Source of the DNA: Carallia brachiata
Taxonomy: Eukaryota; Streptophyta; Magnoliopsida; Malpighiales; Rhizophoraceae
DNA length: 64,000 nucleotides
Direction: 5' to 3'
Assembly (NCBI GenBank): GCA_021464245.1
Contig: JADCRB010000084.1
Coordinates: 511,615 to 575,614 of the forward strand
The notes below the pieces were generated by a model. It had not been told where the DNA came from. It searched no databases and saw nothing but the letters and a program-made list of their open reading frames with translations. Position numbers and translations under genes: made by a program. This document shows positions 26,038 to 39,549 of this stretch, piece after piece. The first letter of the stretch is position 1; every line of letters starts with the position of its first letter.

Positions 26038-28948
26038 CTACAGCAATCCCAAGGTATTCAGCAGCTTTTGCAAAGTTCTACGACCCCATTGGATATCGTT
26101 TTGCAAAACCCTCCCACCGCTGGGCTCTGCCCCATTCTGCTTTTCTTCTTTGTGCTTTTCTTCTTTGGCCACTGGCCCCAGTTCGTTGTCCTGCTCCCCA
26201 TGATTCGGAAACTCTATTGTTTCTTCTTGATCATCAATTTCAGGAAACTCATGCATCTGAACAATAATAGGACTCATTTAGTTGAAAGAAGAAAATTCCA
26301 GAGAGAGAGAGAGTTCCATGCACTTTTGAGTAGAACAGCACAATGAGATACCAATTCAATGAGCATAAGCAACCAAAATTAGCTTCACATTACAGATTCA
26401 GATTGCAAATATTCTGACTTGATGGCAATGAATGGGGCAGGCAGCAAACTGCTTTCTTTTCTCAGTTTGAGCAAATTTTGTTACTCGATACCAAAAAATT
26501 TGTTCCATATGTTTATGCAGAAAATTTCAGTTCTTAGTATCACTTTGGATCGGCAACAAAGGAATTCACATCATCTTTCAAAATTGAAGGAGTTCTGTGG
26601 TACACTTGCATGCGGTTTTTGCAGTAAATACAGTAGAAATCACAGCAATTATGCTCAAGGTCAGTTCAGCAGACCATCAATCTATTGCAGAAGAGGCCGA
26701 AATGTCGAAAGGCAACGTATCCAAAAAAAACTTGATTGCTGGTCGTGCAGATAGTGCATCAATTATGTTCGAGAGTGCTCTTCATTTCCAGAAACACAAG
26801 TTATTATTTAGTCCATCAAAACACAAGTTCTCTTAATACAAGAAAACACAAACAGAAAGCATCGACTTCATAAAGGTACAAATTTATACTGATAATTTTT
26901 AAGTAGTCTAATTCTTCCATCTTTGAAAGTTGTCTGATGAAAATCTCGCTCCATTTAATGGTAGAACTAGAAGTATCAGAATTGAATGAAAAAGGTGAAA
27001 GAAACAACCAAAATAAACACAGATGGTGACATTCCTTATACCTCAGGCAATTTGCTGTCATTAGCTTCATTAACCCCAGGTGAGACATTAAATGCAACAT
27101 CTCTCTCGGATTCATAGATTGGTGCTTCACTTGGGACTGCAGATACTAGAGGCAAGCCAGGTACTAGAACAGGATCTCCTTCCGGATTAACTAAATTTCC
27201 ATGGGCATATGTGCTTGCTGTGTCGATATCTGTAGTTACTCTGCTGTTATTTCCTAGAATGCCACCTTCTACCAGTGTACTCTTCTTTGAAGTAGCCATT
27301 TTTGCACCAAGCACCTCATTACTTGTAGTTTTAGCAGGATCCTTTGCTGGGTCACTGATATTATTGGCCACAATGGCTACAGGCTTCTCTTGTGAAGAAG
27401 AAGAGTTAACAGCATTTAAAGGTTTTTCATGACTTTCTAGTAAACTTTTGTTTTCTTGGTCAAAATTTGCATCGGCAGTGGCTCTTTCCTCATCTGAACT
27501 GAGAATTTTAGCAGGATCCTTTGCTGGGTCACTGATATTATCAGCCACAATGGCTATAGGCTTCTCTTGTGAAGAAGAAGAGTTAACAGCATTTATAGGT
27601 TTTTCATGACTTTCTAGTAAACTTTTGTTTTCTTGATCAGAATTTGCATCGGCAGTGGCTCTTCCCTCATCTGAACTGAGAATTTTAGCAGGATCCTCTG
27701 CTGGGTCACTGATATTATCGGCCACAATGGCTATAGGCTTCTCTTGTGAAGAAGAAGAGTTAACAGCATTTATAGGTTTTTCATGACTTTCTGGTAAACC
27801 TTTGTTTTCTTGGTCAGAATTCGCATCAGCAGTGGCTCTTCCCTCATCTGAACCGAGAATTTGTTCCTCATCTCGATAAGTCAAGTTCTCCGCTACAATC
27901 AGAACTTCCGAGCCAAGGGTAGGCACCTCAATTTGATCATTACAAGGATCTTCCTCCGATATTTTCTGAAATGCAGCATTTTCCCAATATTCTAATACCA
28001 CAATAGTCTTCTCTGTCTCTTGAATCTCAAGTAATCGATCTGGTCCCGGTTGCCATAAAATATCCCCATCAATTCCTTTTAATATAAACTTGAAACGAAT
28101 AGTTTTTCCGGTGGGCATATCCTATTAAAAAAAAAAAAAAACACAAAGGGCTGACCATCAGTACTGGATTAAATCTCATTCGGGGTGAAAGTAATCTGAT
28201 ATGTCGTTCACAAACTCGTGCTTACCAGTTCAGCAGTCCAAACGTGATCATCTGACCAGTTCAATGATATTGCACTTGTGGGATCCCACAATCCGATGAT
28301 AGGATCATCCCCTACTATGAGGAATTGCTCGCCAAATAAGCACTCTTTCTGCAGCTGGAATTTCACACGAACAGTCTTCGATTGATCTACAAATCATAAT
28401 TGTTTCCATACTGGCACTAAGAACTTTCCCAATAGAGCTTATATAAGCAAAAGATTAACAACAAAGCGAATGAAGACTGAGAAATTACACGTTTCTTGAG
28501 ATTGTGTCTCCGTGGACTCCAATTCCACCTACAAGACAGAAATTAGAACAAATTTTCTCACTTGCTGTATATTCGAAAACAATAAATTCCCGTTGTCTAA
28601 GTGAGCAAACCAAGTTTTGATAACAAACATAAGAAAAGAACAAAACTTGCTCGAGCATAGCTTCCAATCCTGCTTGTGAATGTCAAGAAAATCGCAGAAA
28701 AACAATAAAGAAGAGAAGGGTCTACGTGCCTGGGACTCTGGGTAAGATGAAGAAACCAGAAGGATAGCTTTATTTTGTACCCGTATCAAATGCAAGAAAC
28801 CAACTTTGTTAAAAAGCTTCCTTTTTGGAAACAAGAAACTGACTTCTTGTCTGTTAAGATTAAGCTCCGTAGAAGCACAGCAAACCTTTTCTCCGATGTT
28901 CTTGTTAAAAATGAACTTGAAGCAAGGACTCCCTATAGTCTTCATCAT
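26038..28948 (-). CDS. Starch-binding CBM20 domain protein (At5g01260-like) with tandem repeats
   Basis: On minus, a first exon from an ATG at 28948 is followed by small exons. The exon at about 28387-28226 gives the CBM20 start (TVRVKFQLQ...GLWDP...NWSDDHVW). The large exon, about 28121-27044, completes the CBM20 fold ([19 protein letters not shown]) and then an acidic Ser/Glu-rich linker. The last exon is about 26257-26038 and ends [18 protein letters not shown]20 folds bind starch, and the N-terminal leader could be a plastid transit peptide. The linker contains three copies of a 59-residue unit. Exact borders and phase at the 5' end (28490-28735) are not resolved. Confidence 0.75.
27329..27859 (-). 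repeat. Three tandem 177-bp coding repeats in the CBM20 gene
   Basis: Unit starts at 27329, 27506 and 27683 are exactly 177 bp apart. The array ends where similarity fades at about 27860. Each unit encodes 59 residues containing RATADAN, DQENK, ESHEKP and [14 protein letters not shown], with only scattered substitutions, and stays in frame. Confidence 0.95.
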
Positions 28949-30631
28949 TCACCGTCCGTCAGCCAGTAATTCAATTACACCACTGCTTTTGGCTTGGTAG
29001 CTTAAGGACGAGAGCAGACAGGATGATGATGATGATGATTGCAGAAGTGGGGTTTTCTTTATCTATGTTTTTTTTTTCTTTTTTTAGTTTTTTTTTTTTT
29101 TTCTGGCTCCTTTTTCTTTTGCAAGGAGACAGATGTAGCATCTGGTTCTCGTGGTTCTAACAGTTCTAAGTATTGGTTGGGGTGGGGGTGGGGTTGGATC
29201 GCAGTGAGGGATAAATGGACGGATCCAAATAGATGGCACACAATCCAAGACTTCAATCCACCGTTTGAATATGTTAGAATCTGAATCAACATTTAATGCC
29301 CACCGGAGCCATGCGAAACTCCACCCACATTAATGTTACTGTCGGATAGCACAATCCGACGCCCCCAACCGCCAGCTCCACCCGTTTATTTATTTATTTT
29401 AAATATTATCTGCTTGCCTGTTAGGTCGTGAAGATTTTCTCTCTATTTTGAGCACAAGGGCTTTTAGAAAGACACTCGTATCGGCATATTCTGGGCTAAA
29501 TAAGTTTAATTTCGTACTTATTATTAAGTAAAAAATTGAATAAAAAGTGAATAAAAAAATGAGTAAAAAATAGTACAGTAATGATAATATTATAGTTAAT
29601 AAAAAGTAATAATTAGAATGTTATAATAAAGAAATAAATAATAATTTGTAAGAAAAAAATAAAAAGTAGTTATTTGAATTAATAAAAAATAAATAAAAAA
29701 AGAATAAAATTTTTTATTTTTTTTTTCCTTTCTCTTAAAAAATTTCCAAACATAGCTTTAATATGATCACATGTATTGAAATATTTATTGAATTTAAACT
29801 ATAAAACTGATATGATTCAATTCATTTTTATAAATTTTATTTTTTCTTTTTTTTTCTAAAATTTGAAATTAAATTAAAAAATTTGAATCGTTAATTGCTG
29901 AAGAATCTTTTGAGTAATAATTATTCCAATCTCTAATTCATGTTTAAGGGTTTTTTTTTTTTTTTCCTGTGGGATGGGCGTTAGTAATTGCAACAAACAA
30001 CACTGGGCACTGAGCACTGGGCAGTTGAAAGAAAAGCTACACGATGCGATATTCTTGGAACTAAATTAAATTTTATTGAAAACCCTCATGTAATGCTTTA
30101 TCATCTTTCTCAATAGTAAATGAATGCATCGAAAGCCGACGTTTCAGAGTTATCTCTTGTTGTTGTAATAGATAGATAAAATAGTTTTAGATTATCAACG
30201 AGACGATGGAGCGAGACAGTAAAAAATTAATTTTCAATGTACCAAAACAAGAAAAGAAAGCTTACGAAGTGGAAAGAACAAATGTGCAGAACAAAGGAGA
30301 CAAGTGAAAATACACAAAAGGGGCGAACTCACACCTTTGTAATTAAATCATTGTTGTTGAAAAAAAATAAATATATGTAATTAAAATATTAATCATAATG
30401 TTTACCTATCACTTAATTATTACTTATTATTACAAATAATTTCTTTTAAATAATTCTGACTGTGATTTGAATTTAAAATTTTTAATCATACGAATTATTT
30501 CAATACCAATTAAACGATGATTCATTAGTGTTATCACAATTGCTTTACATAAATTTATATTAGAGGAGTCTTTTTCCTCAACATCCTTGTTAACAGTCTT
30601 CCCTGGCACCAAGAATCTATTGCGTCCTTCT
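28949..30631. other. Intergenic, no gene seen
   Basis: It contains a (GAT)n run at about 29019-29038, homopolymer T tracts at 29065-29100 and long AT-rich sequence (29500-29900). The patch at 29520-29760 resembles the MITE-like sequence at 37231-37589 in wording only. No supported gene was found. Confidence 0.5.
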
Positions 30632-33600
30632 TTAGTTGCAATTATTAGATTTGAGAAATGAATTTCTAATGCCAATCAACTTGTTGACAGCAACGCTCAT
30701 ATTCATCCGATTTCCGGGTGATCTTGCGGAACATGAGAGTCCAACATTCATCACTGATATCAGGCACTCCTCTATGCCACCTTTTGTATTGCTTTGATTG
30801 ACTGAAGAATCGATATATTTGATTATTGCTTTCTCTTCTATGCCATTTTCATTCATCTCAATGCCGTCTTCTTCATGAACATCAGGCATTGATGGGTCTA
30901 TTATATCCATGACATGTTCCGGCAAAGCCATTTCAACGAACTTGTGAATGCCTAGATCTTCTGTGAACATGTCATCTGTTGGTTTTTTTTCCTGTGAACA
31001 TCTCTAGCAATAGTATTACATAGCTGTAGACATCACCAGGTATGGAAACTTGGCCACCAATTCCATACTCTGCAGTAAGATCGCAGACCGCTGTTAGTAT
31101 AAGGTTTCATATATGCTTTGGATTTAGATGCTTAGATAAAACATAGCACTTCAGAATAGCACATATAATTTAGCAGGTATATTGAACGAAAAAGAGATCC
31201 TGAGTGAGCCATACCTGGAGGGATATAGCCAACAGAACTCTTCAAGCCAGCTGACATCTCTTGATTCTTCGTGGGGTTTGTTGTTGCTTCAAAGAGTAAC
31301 CTCGCCAGTCCAAAATCACCAACATGGGCTGTCATATTTTCATCGAGGAGTACATTGCTTGGTTTAGATCGCAATGAACAATTGGAGTTTCACAATGGTG
31401 GTGGAGATAATCCAATGCATAAGCAATGTCGATGGCGATATCCAATCTCTGGATAAGGTTCAAACTCTTAGCTCGGTACTGCTCATTAGCTTGTGGATGA
31501 AGCCGTTCTGATAGATTTCCTTTGGACATAAATTCGAAAACAAGGCATTTAAAGTCATTGCCTTGATGATCAATGGTTGAACAGACAGTGATGACCTTGA
31601 GGAGATTTCGATGTCGTATGCTTCTCAATGCTGTGCATTCAAAGCTCTTTGAAGCTCCATGCTGTTGAAGATTTAAGACCTTAATGGCAACAGTTCTTCC
31701 ATCACCAAAAAAAACTCGTTTGCACACAGAACCAAAACTGCCGGAACCGATCAAATTTTTGGTGGCAAAGCTATCAGTTGATCTCACAAGGTCTGTGTAA
31801 GACACATCTCCTTGCCATTCATCAGGTGGAGGTGTTGTGGTCATCCTCCTTAAGCTTCTCGCCAAACACAGTACTGGAACAGAACACGACAGAACTGTGA
31901 CCAAAACTGCACCAATTGTTGCCAGCATTTCTGCCTTGAAGGAAAGAGGTTTTGTTCTTCCTTTGCTGGAGCATAATTGTAGATGTAATTTCGGGATGCC
32001 ACCACAGACCTTATCACTTCCAACTATGGAAAATCCGCTTGCATTTGCAAATATGCCTTCTCTTGGCACTTCACCCTCAAAGTCGTTGTAGGACAGATTG
32101 AGATGTTTGAGGGATGATAACCCCCTCAGAAATTCAGGAATCTTCCCTGAGAAATTGTTGCGCGAAACATCTAGTTCTTCTATACCTCTTAAGGCTTTCA
32201 AAGATTCCGGAATTGTTCTTTCAATTTATTACCCTGCAAATTTAGTCTCTGTAAACTATTACAACTGCCAAGGGTGCTGAGAATTTCACCTGAAAAATTG
32301 TTGTCCCATAAGTCTAACTCCACGAGCTGCACCAGCTTGCCTACTTCTGATGGTAGAGGACCGGTCAACAAGTTACGAGACAAGACCAAAGAAACTGAGA
32401 GAGAGGAAAGGCCAATGACCTCCTTCGGTATGCTTCCATTAAGACGGTTGGTTGAAAGATTTAGATTTTGAAGACTTTTACAGTTTCCCAGACTCGGAGG
32501 TAATCTACCCTCAAGTTGGTTTTCCTCCATGAGCAGCCTAGTTAGTTTAGTCAAGTTACCCAGTGCAGATGGGATTAGTCCAGAGAATCTGCTACCATTC
32601 AAAGACATAACCCCCAATTTCTGCAGCTTCCCAATAACACTGGGAATGCTGCCGTTCAGTTGGTTGAATTCGAAACCCAAACGGGTCAAGTTAACCAGGT
32701 TCTCGATCCCAGGGGGAATGTTTCCATGAATCAAATTCTCCCCCAAGGACAATGTCTGTAGCTGGGTTGAAAGGTTACCAATAAAACTTGGTAGTTCTCC
32801 TCCAAACTGGTTGTGATAAAGACCCAACACCTCCAGAGCAGTGCAATTAGCCAAAGAACTAAAAATCCAAGTCTCCAATTTTTCCATCTCCCAGGTAGTT
32901 AGCATCAAAATTAAGTCTAACCAAACTTTGCAAGCTTCCTAGATTTGTCGGAACAGATCCAATAAGACCATTCTGAGCAAAATCAAGTACCATAAGTCCA
33001 GAAGCATTTGACAGTGACATTGGTATGTATCCTGTGAAATTGTTTACTCCACCGGCAAACACTTTGAGATTGGGAAGAGTCAGGCCAACATTAGTAGGTA
33101 GTTGGCCGTGGAGCTGGTTTTGAGCAACCGAGAAATAGTAAATGGAAGAAATGTTGTAGATTGAAGTGGGGATTGTACCAGATATATAATTGCCAAAAAT
33201 TTGAAAGAACTCCAAGTTGGATAACCTGCCAAGCTGACTGGGCATGCTTCCTTTGAAATTATTCAAGGCAAGCGAAAGTCCAACAAGTGAAGAAAAGTTT
33301 CCTATCCAAGAAGGGATGCTTCCTGTCAGGTTGTCACCACCAAGCTCCAGGACAACTAACTCTGTCTAAGAGCCAAGCTGGCGTGGAATTTCTCCGACAA
33401 AGTTGTTACCAGCAACAGCAAGTACTCTAAGATCAATGCAGTTTGTGAGATTTGTCCGAATCTTGCCAGAAAAGGAATTGGAGGTCAAGTTGACTTGCTG
33501 CAACCGCTGCAGGCGGCCAAGTTCTTCAGGAAGTTCCCCGTGAAAGCTGTTATTAGTTATTACGCAGATTGATTCCAGTCAGATACGTAAGGTTTCCCAT

Positions 33601-33909
33601 TGAAAGTGGTAAAGAGCCAGACAACCTTTGCGACTCAAGCATCAAAGTTACCACTCTGCCATTGTCTGGACTGCAGGAAACACCAGTCCAGTGGCAGAAA
33701 CTGACTGAATTGTTCCATGAACTCATGATTTGCAATGGATCTTCGGTTATAAGATTCTTCAAGTCTAGTAAGGCCATGTGGTCTGACTCGTTCGCGAAGT
33801 CAATTGCAGTTGCAAGTTCCGGGACATCAAAAGTGAAGGACAAAATGAGAATCCGGTGGAAAAGATTCGAGAAAATCCTTTTGGGATTTATGCAAGGATT
33901 CCTCATCAT
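30632..33909 (-). pseudogene. LRR receptor-like kinase, subfamily XII (EFR/At3g47570-like), multiply broken
   Basis: On minus the gene has a signal/N-cap region (DHMALLDLKNLI, FCHWTGVSCS). About 20 LRRs follow, with LxxLxLxxNxLxGxIP. A transmembrane segment lies at about 31870-31930, then a kinase domain with GSGSFGSVCK, VAIKVL and VHCDL. An intron lies at 31091-31214 and the last exon ends TAA at 30632-30634. HCD instead of HRD marks a non-RD kinase, typical of pattern-recognition immune receptors. Breaks: a 7-bp tandem insertion at about 33555, TAG at 33366-33368, and frameshifts near 32875, 32205, 31370 and in the A-run at about 30985. Some may be sequence errors, but the insertion and the nonsense codon look real. 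Confidence 0.88.
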
Positions 33910-34869
33910 CTCGTTGCAAATTGCGATTACATGAAGAAGTAGAAAGGTGGGAAGAAAATGCCAGTGATGAGTGTGGCTTTAAACATTCAACTGTCTCTGT
34001 ACATTTGCGTAGTTGAGAAAAGACTGTTTACGCGGCCGAGGCCCAGGGGCTTCAAAGTTTGTGCAAACCAGCAAGTTGTTTAGTTGGGTCCCAAATGAAC
34101 TTTCGCTCGTTGTGTGATCGTGGCATCTTTAATGGCATTAATGACTGATTGAAATTTGACCCCCTTAAAAACACTGATTTAAATATTTAAAAAGAATTAC
34201 ATAAATATATTTAATAAATAGTATATTAATATTTTTAATTTTTAATTTTTTACATCTGAATTTTAAATTTTTTTGACATTTTATTTAAATTTTAAATTTT
34301 TTAATTTTTTAACTAAATCAGTCCCTCTATTTATCAAAAGTGATCAATCTATTAAAAAATAATTTTAACTTTACAAAAAAAAATTATTTAAAAAAATTAA
34401 ATATATAAATTAAATATCTTTTCTATCAAAAAAATATGTATGTTATCTATTTAATTCGTATATTTATTGATTAAAAAAATATTTAATGCGCATATTTTAT
34501 TATAACAAAAATATTTAATTCATATATTTAATATTTTTTAAATAATTTTTATTAATTTAAACTCATTTATTAATTGATTGACCACTTTTTGTAATTTAAA
34601 GGACTGATATACTATGAAATCAAAAGATTTAGAATTCAAATGAAATATCAAAAAAATTTAAGATTCAAATGTAAAAAAATTTTAAAAGTTTAGAATTAAA
34701 AATATTAAAATCTTTTTAATAAATTATTTATGTACGTAATTAATTTAATAATATATAATAATTTATTTTTTAAAATTAATATATATTTTAAAATTTAATA
34801 GTTCAGATAATTATAAGTTAACTATATATTCACAACAGTGTATCAAAAAAAAATTGATTGGAGAAACAC
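33910..34869. other. AT-rich intergenic region upstream of the receptor kinase, no gene seen
   Basis: The first 250 bp could hold the receptor kinase promoter. From 34160 on, the sequence is almost pure A/T with TTTAAT/ATATTT words. Nothing codes. Confidence 0.5.
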
Positions 34870-37023
34870 GGGCANTTTAAAGTATCTATTTATGTTTTCT
34901 AGAGTCTCTTTAGTTTCTATGTAAAAGGTTTATATTTTCAACGTTAGTTATGAATGTATCATCTTCTCCCTCTAACAAAGTGGTATTAGAGCCAATTTTT
35001 TAATACCAACATTGTGGCATTAGAGCTCTAGCATTATGTTTGGGGAATATTTGAAAAACATGAAGAAAATCCAAGAAAGAAGAAGAGGAACATCAAAGCT
35101 TCAGTGAAGTAGTCCCTCTGTCTACGAAAATCCAAAGAGGAATCCTGTCAAGAAAGGAAAAGACCAGTGGAAGTGTTTGTATCTCCAGAAGGAAGAACCA
35201 TCAAAAGACAAAGAAACCCCACTAAGAAAAGGTAAGCAAATGGAATACGAGTGATGTCTTCAGAGAATTTTGAGACTAAAAAAAAAAAAAAAAAGCATCT
35301 TTGTCAAGACAAATGAGTGTCTGAAATGGAAGGTGGAGTTCTTGCATTTGTATTTGTGCCATTTAAGTTGATGCTTAAGAAATTACTTGAAAAGCTATGG
35401 TTTTCGCCAACAAATTATTCACGTGAGAAGTTAGGGCCAGTCATTCATCAATGTTTGTGACAATAGTTACTTTTGAAGATTTTTATGGAATTCATATAAT
35501 TGATTGTTGTACAACTTTTACAAAGAAGGATGTAGAGAATGATGCTGCGTTGCTCAAAATTTTTCAAATGGATGTGAAATTTGCCTTTTTGAAGAAGTAT
35601 TTGAAAAAAGAGGTATATGTTGAACAATCTTAAGGTTTTGTTGTGCAAGGGCAAGAAGATAAAGTTTTGAGATTGAAGAAGACTCTATATGACTTAAAGC
35701 AAGCTTCAGGAGCCTCTTATAGCCCATTGATGTTTATTTCAGGAAGAAAGGATTCACAGAATGCCCTCATGAGTGTGGTCTTTATGTCAAGGAAAGGGAG
35801 AATGGTAACATGTTAATTGTTTGCTTATATGTTGATGATTTGATTTTCTCAGAAAATAATTCATCAATGTTTGAAGAATTTAAAAAAGATATGGTAACTA
35901 AATTGGATGGGCTGACATGAGTCTTGTGTCTTATTATCCTGGCATCAAAGTGGAGTAATTGATGAAGGCATCTTTGTTTCTCAAAGGAGCTATGCAAAGA
36001 AGATACAAAAAGAGTTTAACATGGAGAATTGTCAAATTGTGAGTAGTCTAATTGAGTGTGGCACAAAGTTGTCTCTGTATGATTCTAGTTAGAAGGTGAA
36101 TCCAACTTAGTTTTGAAAGCTTGTTGGAAATTTGAGGTATTTGATGTGTTTGGGCTTGATATTTTTATGGAGTTGGTTTAATCAGTCGATATATGGAGTC
36201 ACCAACTCGAGCTCACATGAAAGCTGCTAAGAGAATCTTGAGGTATGTTCAAGGTATATTAGATTATTGATTACTTTTTTGCCTTCAAAAAATTTCAGTT
36301 TGATTAGATATAGTGATAGTGATTAGGGAGGAGATATTGATGATTGAAAGAGCACATCAAGTTATTTATTTTGCATTGGAGATACAGCTTTTACTTGGAG
36401 TTCGAAGAAGAAATCAATTGTGACCTTTTCAACTTGTGAACCAGAGTATGTTGCAACTACTGCTTGTGTTTGTCATGCTACATGGTTAAGAAAGTTGTTG
36501 AAGACGATGAATATGCTTCAAGAAGAAGCTACAGAGATTTTTGTTGATAATAAGTCAACCATTGCATTGGGAAGAAATCATATTTTTTATGAGAGGAGTA
36601 AGCACATAGACACAAGATGTCATTTCATTTGAGAAAGCATATGTAAGAAGGAAGTACAACTCAAGTATGTGAAGTCTCAAGATTAAGTTGCGAATATTTT
36701 CACGAAGGCATTGAAGTCTGAAGATTTGAGAAGATTAACAGCCAGACTTGGAATTACAAAAATTCATGCTTAACGAGGAGTATTGAAGAATAATCATGAA
36801 TTTATTGTTCTAGAAATGTATGGAGTCAAGTCATTAAGTCTAGTTCATGAATGAGTTGTTCTATATGATAAAGTTTATATTTTCAAAGTGTCTATTTGTA
36901 TTTTCTAGAGTCTCTTTAATTTATCTAGAAGTCAAAATTTATTATGAATGTATCTATTTATTTAAGTGCATGTTATTATGAATATAATGGTAGAAAATTC
37001 ATATCATCTTCTCCTACAACAAC
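34870..37023 (+). mobile_element. Decayed Ty1/Copia retrotransposon relic
   Basis: A partial left LTR (about 34876-34977, cut by the N at 34875) shares AGTATCTATTTATG-TTTTCTAGAGTCTCTTTA with the right LTR (about 36784-37023). A mutated primer-binding site TGGTATTAGAGC lies at 34981-34992. In between, + strand frames show broken RT (MDVKFAFL at about 35570, CLYVDDL at about 35825) and RNase H/tail (CEPEYVA, DNKSTIALGRN, ANIFTKAL) with many stops. Gag, protease and integrase are missing. Confidence 0.85.
35400..36775 (+). pseudogene. Remnant Copia RT-RNase H coding region
   Basis: Fragments of RT and RNase H succeed each other in changing frames. The longest clean piece is 36420-36632, which matches the Copia RNase H end. 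Stops and indels are everywhere, so it is long dead. Confidence 0.85.
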
Positions 37024-37230
37024 AATGTGGTTCAAACACATTGACCGCTTAGTTATAAAACTCTGATATCATATTAAGAATTATTTTATCTAAAACCTTA
37101 AGTCATTGGATGGAACATAAGAATAGATTATATAATGAACTTTAATTATTGGATTAGAACCTCTAACGTGAAGGTCCAATAATTACCTAGGTATATGGGA
37201 GAGAGAAAAAAAATGAAAAACTGAGCTTTA

Positions 37231-37589
37231 CAGTGTGTTTGAATTGAGAAAAAAAAGGTGTATAAAAGAAAGGAATGAGAAAGAAAATTGCGAGAAAATA
37301 AAGTTTTTTGGATAAGTAGAGAAAGTTGTGAAACAAAAATAGATAGTAATTTGTGAGAGAAAAAGTTGTGAGGAAAATAAATTATTTTAATAAGCGGAGA
37401 AAGTTGTGAAAAAAAAAATGATGACAAAGAAAAATAAATAATAATTTGTGAGAAAAAAATAATGAAAAAAGTAAATTATTTATATAAGTGGTGAAAATTA
37501 AAAGAAAAAATAGTTGTGTAAAAATAACAGAATAATAATTATATATTTTTTTTCTTTCCTTTCCTTTCTCTAATTAACCAAACAGGCCA
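37231..37589. mobile_element. Possible Tourist-like MITE
   Basis: The 359-bp AT-rich block is flanked by TTA on both sides (37228-37230 and 37590-37592). Its ends are imperfect inverted repeats: CAGTGTGTTTGAATTGAG against the complement TGGCCTGTTTGGTTAATTAGAG. A GCCTGTTTGG-like end with a TTA duplication fits PIF/Harbinger MITEs. The interior is a loosely repeating motif around GTTGTGA and AATAATTTGTGAG. Confidence 0.45.
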
Positions 37590-37592
37590 TTA

Positions 37593-37924
37593 ACAACAGT
37601 AGTACAAATCTTAGTCAACCGGTTGGGAACATATTGATTGCATGTTCAAAGGATTGAATCTAATATTGTGACAACTATAAAGCCTCACTATATAAATATA
37701 TATATTTTTTATTTGTGATAATCTTTTTTTTTAATATTTAAAAAAATCTGCCACTGCCAGATATTAATTAGGATATTCATGAGTGCTCGAGCACTCAGCA
37801 GGCATGTGGTTCAATTAATGTGCACGTGATAGATGGAAGCAGGTAGGAAAGGGACCCAGAGAGATGACAAAAATGTAAACGGCTCATCCAGTAGCCACTT
37901 TTATTAAGTATTTACGTCACAAGC
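37593..37924. other. Intergenic, no gene seen
   Basis: Short AT-rich sequence with no recognisable coding, RNA or repeat signature. It is the left flank of the CACTA element. Confidence 0.4.
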
Positions 37925-37949
37925 ACACACTACGTCATACGAGACCTTT

Positions 37950-38300
37950 GGCAGCGTTCACAATCCGCTGCCTAAAGTCTAAAAACCGCTACTTATAATC
38001 TAATGCAGCGGTTCTTTGGCCGCCGTTTTCCGTTACTGCTGCAATTGGGTAAAGCAGCGGTTTCCCAAGTGTATTGCAGCGGAAACTAAACCGCTGCATT
38101 AAATTGTTTAGGCAGCGGTTTTAAGTTCTTTATGCAGCGGTTTTCTGGATTTATAGGCAGCAGTTTCATTTCTTTTATGCAGCGTTTTTCTTTTTTTTTT
38201 TTAACTTTTAGATAGCAATTTACTTACTTTAAAACAATAGTTCTTCTGTTTTAGGCAACGGTTTCCCAACTTTTAGGCAGCGGTTTCCGTACATTAAGTG
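37950..38300. repeat. Left subterminal GCAGCGGTTT array of the CACTA element
   Basis: About a dozen copies of GCAGCGGTTT and its complement AAACCGCTGC lie at spacings of 20-40 bp, becoming more degenerate inwards. In CACTA elements such motifs bind the TNPA-type protein. Confidence 0.85.
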
Positions 38301-39549
38301 GAGTTTTTAGTTTTCTTTTAAGCAATGTTTTATTTTAATAGACTAACAAGATTATTAATTGAAAACATAATGTGGCATTTATTGAAATTAGAACCTTGAG
38401 GTTCTAAAATCTCAATTTAAGATAATTCGTACAATACAAAATACATACAAATTCAAACCTAGCAAACGAAAATTTGTTTTCCATCCATAAGTATAAGGTT
38501 ATAAAGTCTAGACAAAAGAAATATAAAGATTTCATAAAGCTTCTACCACAAATTCCAACCTTAGACGTCAATTCATCATCTTCATCCTGTAATAACAGAA
38601 AAACATAAGTATTAGTTTAACTAATTATATAATCCCAACCACCAAACTACAATTATTTCTTGATATAACAAATGACAAGCACAAGGAAAAGCCGGCATCT
38701 AAATCTAAAATCAAATAGAGTCAGTCAATGAATAGCCAATTAGATAATCGACTAACAAGTGAACTATGGTGAAGTTAAAAAAATTTAACTACAAAGAGAT
38801 CTATGATATGGGATACTATAACGGCATCCAAATCCAAGCATTGTTTCCACTCCATTGGTCACCTTCAATTACCCAAATGACAAGATATACTGCTTGAGAA
38901 AGGATCATAAGTACTAAAATGATAATAATAGGCTACAATAAAAGATGTCGCCTCTGGAAATGACACCCTAAGGAAAATTAATGCAACATTAGTAAAAAAA
39001 AATTCAGATAACTTTGGCATATTGCAATCACCAGCTATGTAGAAAGAGGAAAGGAATTCTGTTTATAAAAATGCCCGCATGATACTGATGGCGGCAACTT
39101 AGCATTCTTTGACTTAAGAAATAATTTTGAGAACATTCTAAAAAATTTCAATCTGAAATATTTTAAGAACCATCCTAAATTTTCCATCACAAAAAAGAAC
39201 CATCTTAAATTTCTTTTCTCATAAAACAAATAGAATGTACACTTTTGTGTAACAAAGAGTGGCATCTAGAAAGCTAATTGAGAAACGAAAGGTAGCACTT
39301 CACAATCAAGAACAAACTGCCAATTAGATAGTTTTCAACAGAGTAGGACATAACTGGGGGTAAGGACACATCTCCAGGTGTAGCTATTGGTCCTACTATC
39401 ACCCATTTCTAGATCTACAATCAATACAGACTAATTCAGAACCACACAACATTTATGTCAAAGATCAGGTCATTGCTAATGGAGTCTCATCATAGAATAC
39501 AGTCAAATGAGGCTATAAACACTACCAATTGATTGCAACCTTTTAAGGA

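Noticed and set aside
35451..35633. Small host gene at 35451-35633
   Set aside because: It reads MDVKFAFLKK, a degraded Copia RT segment inside the relic element.
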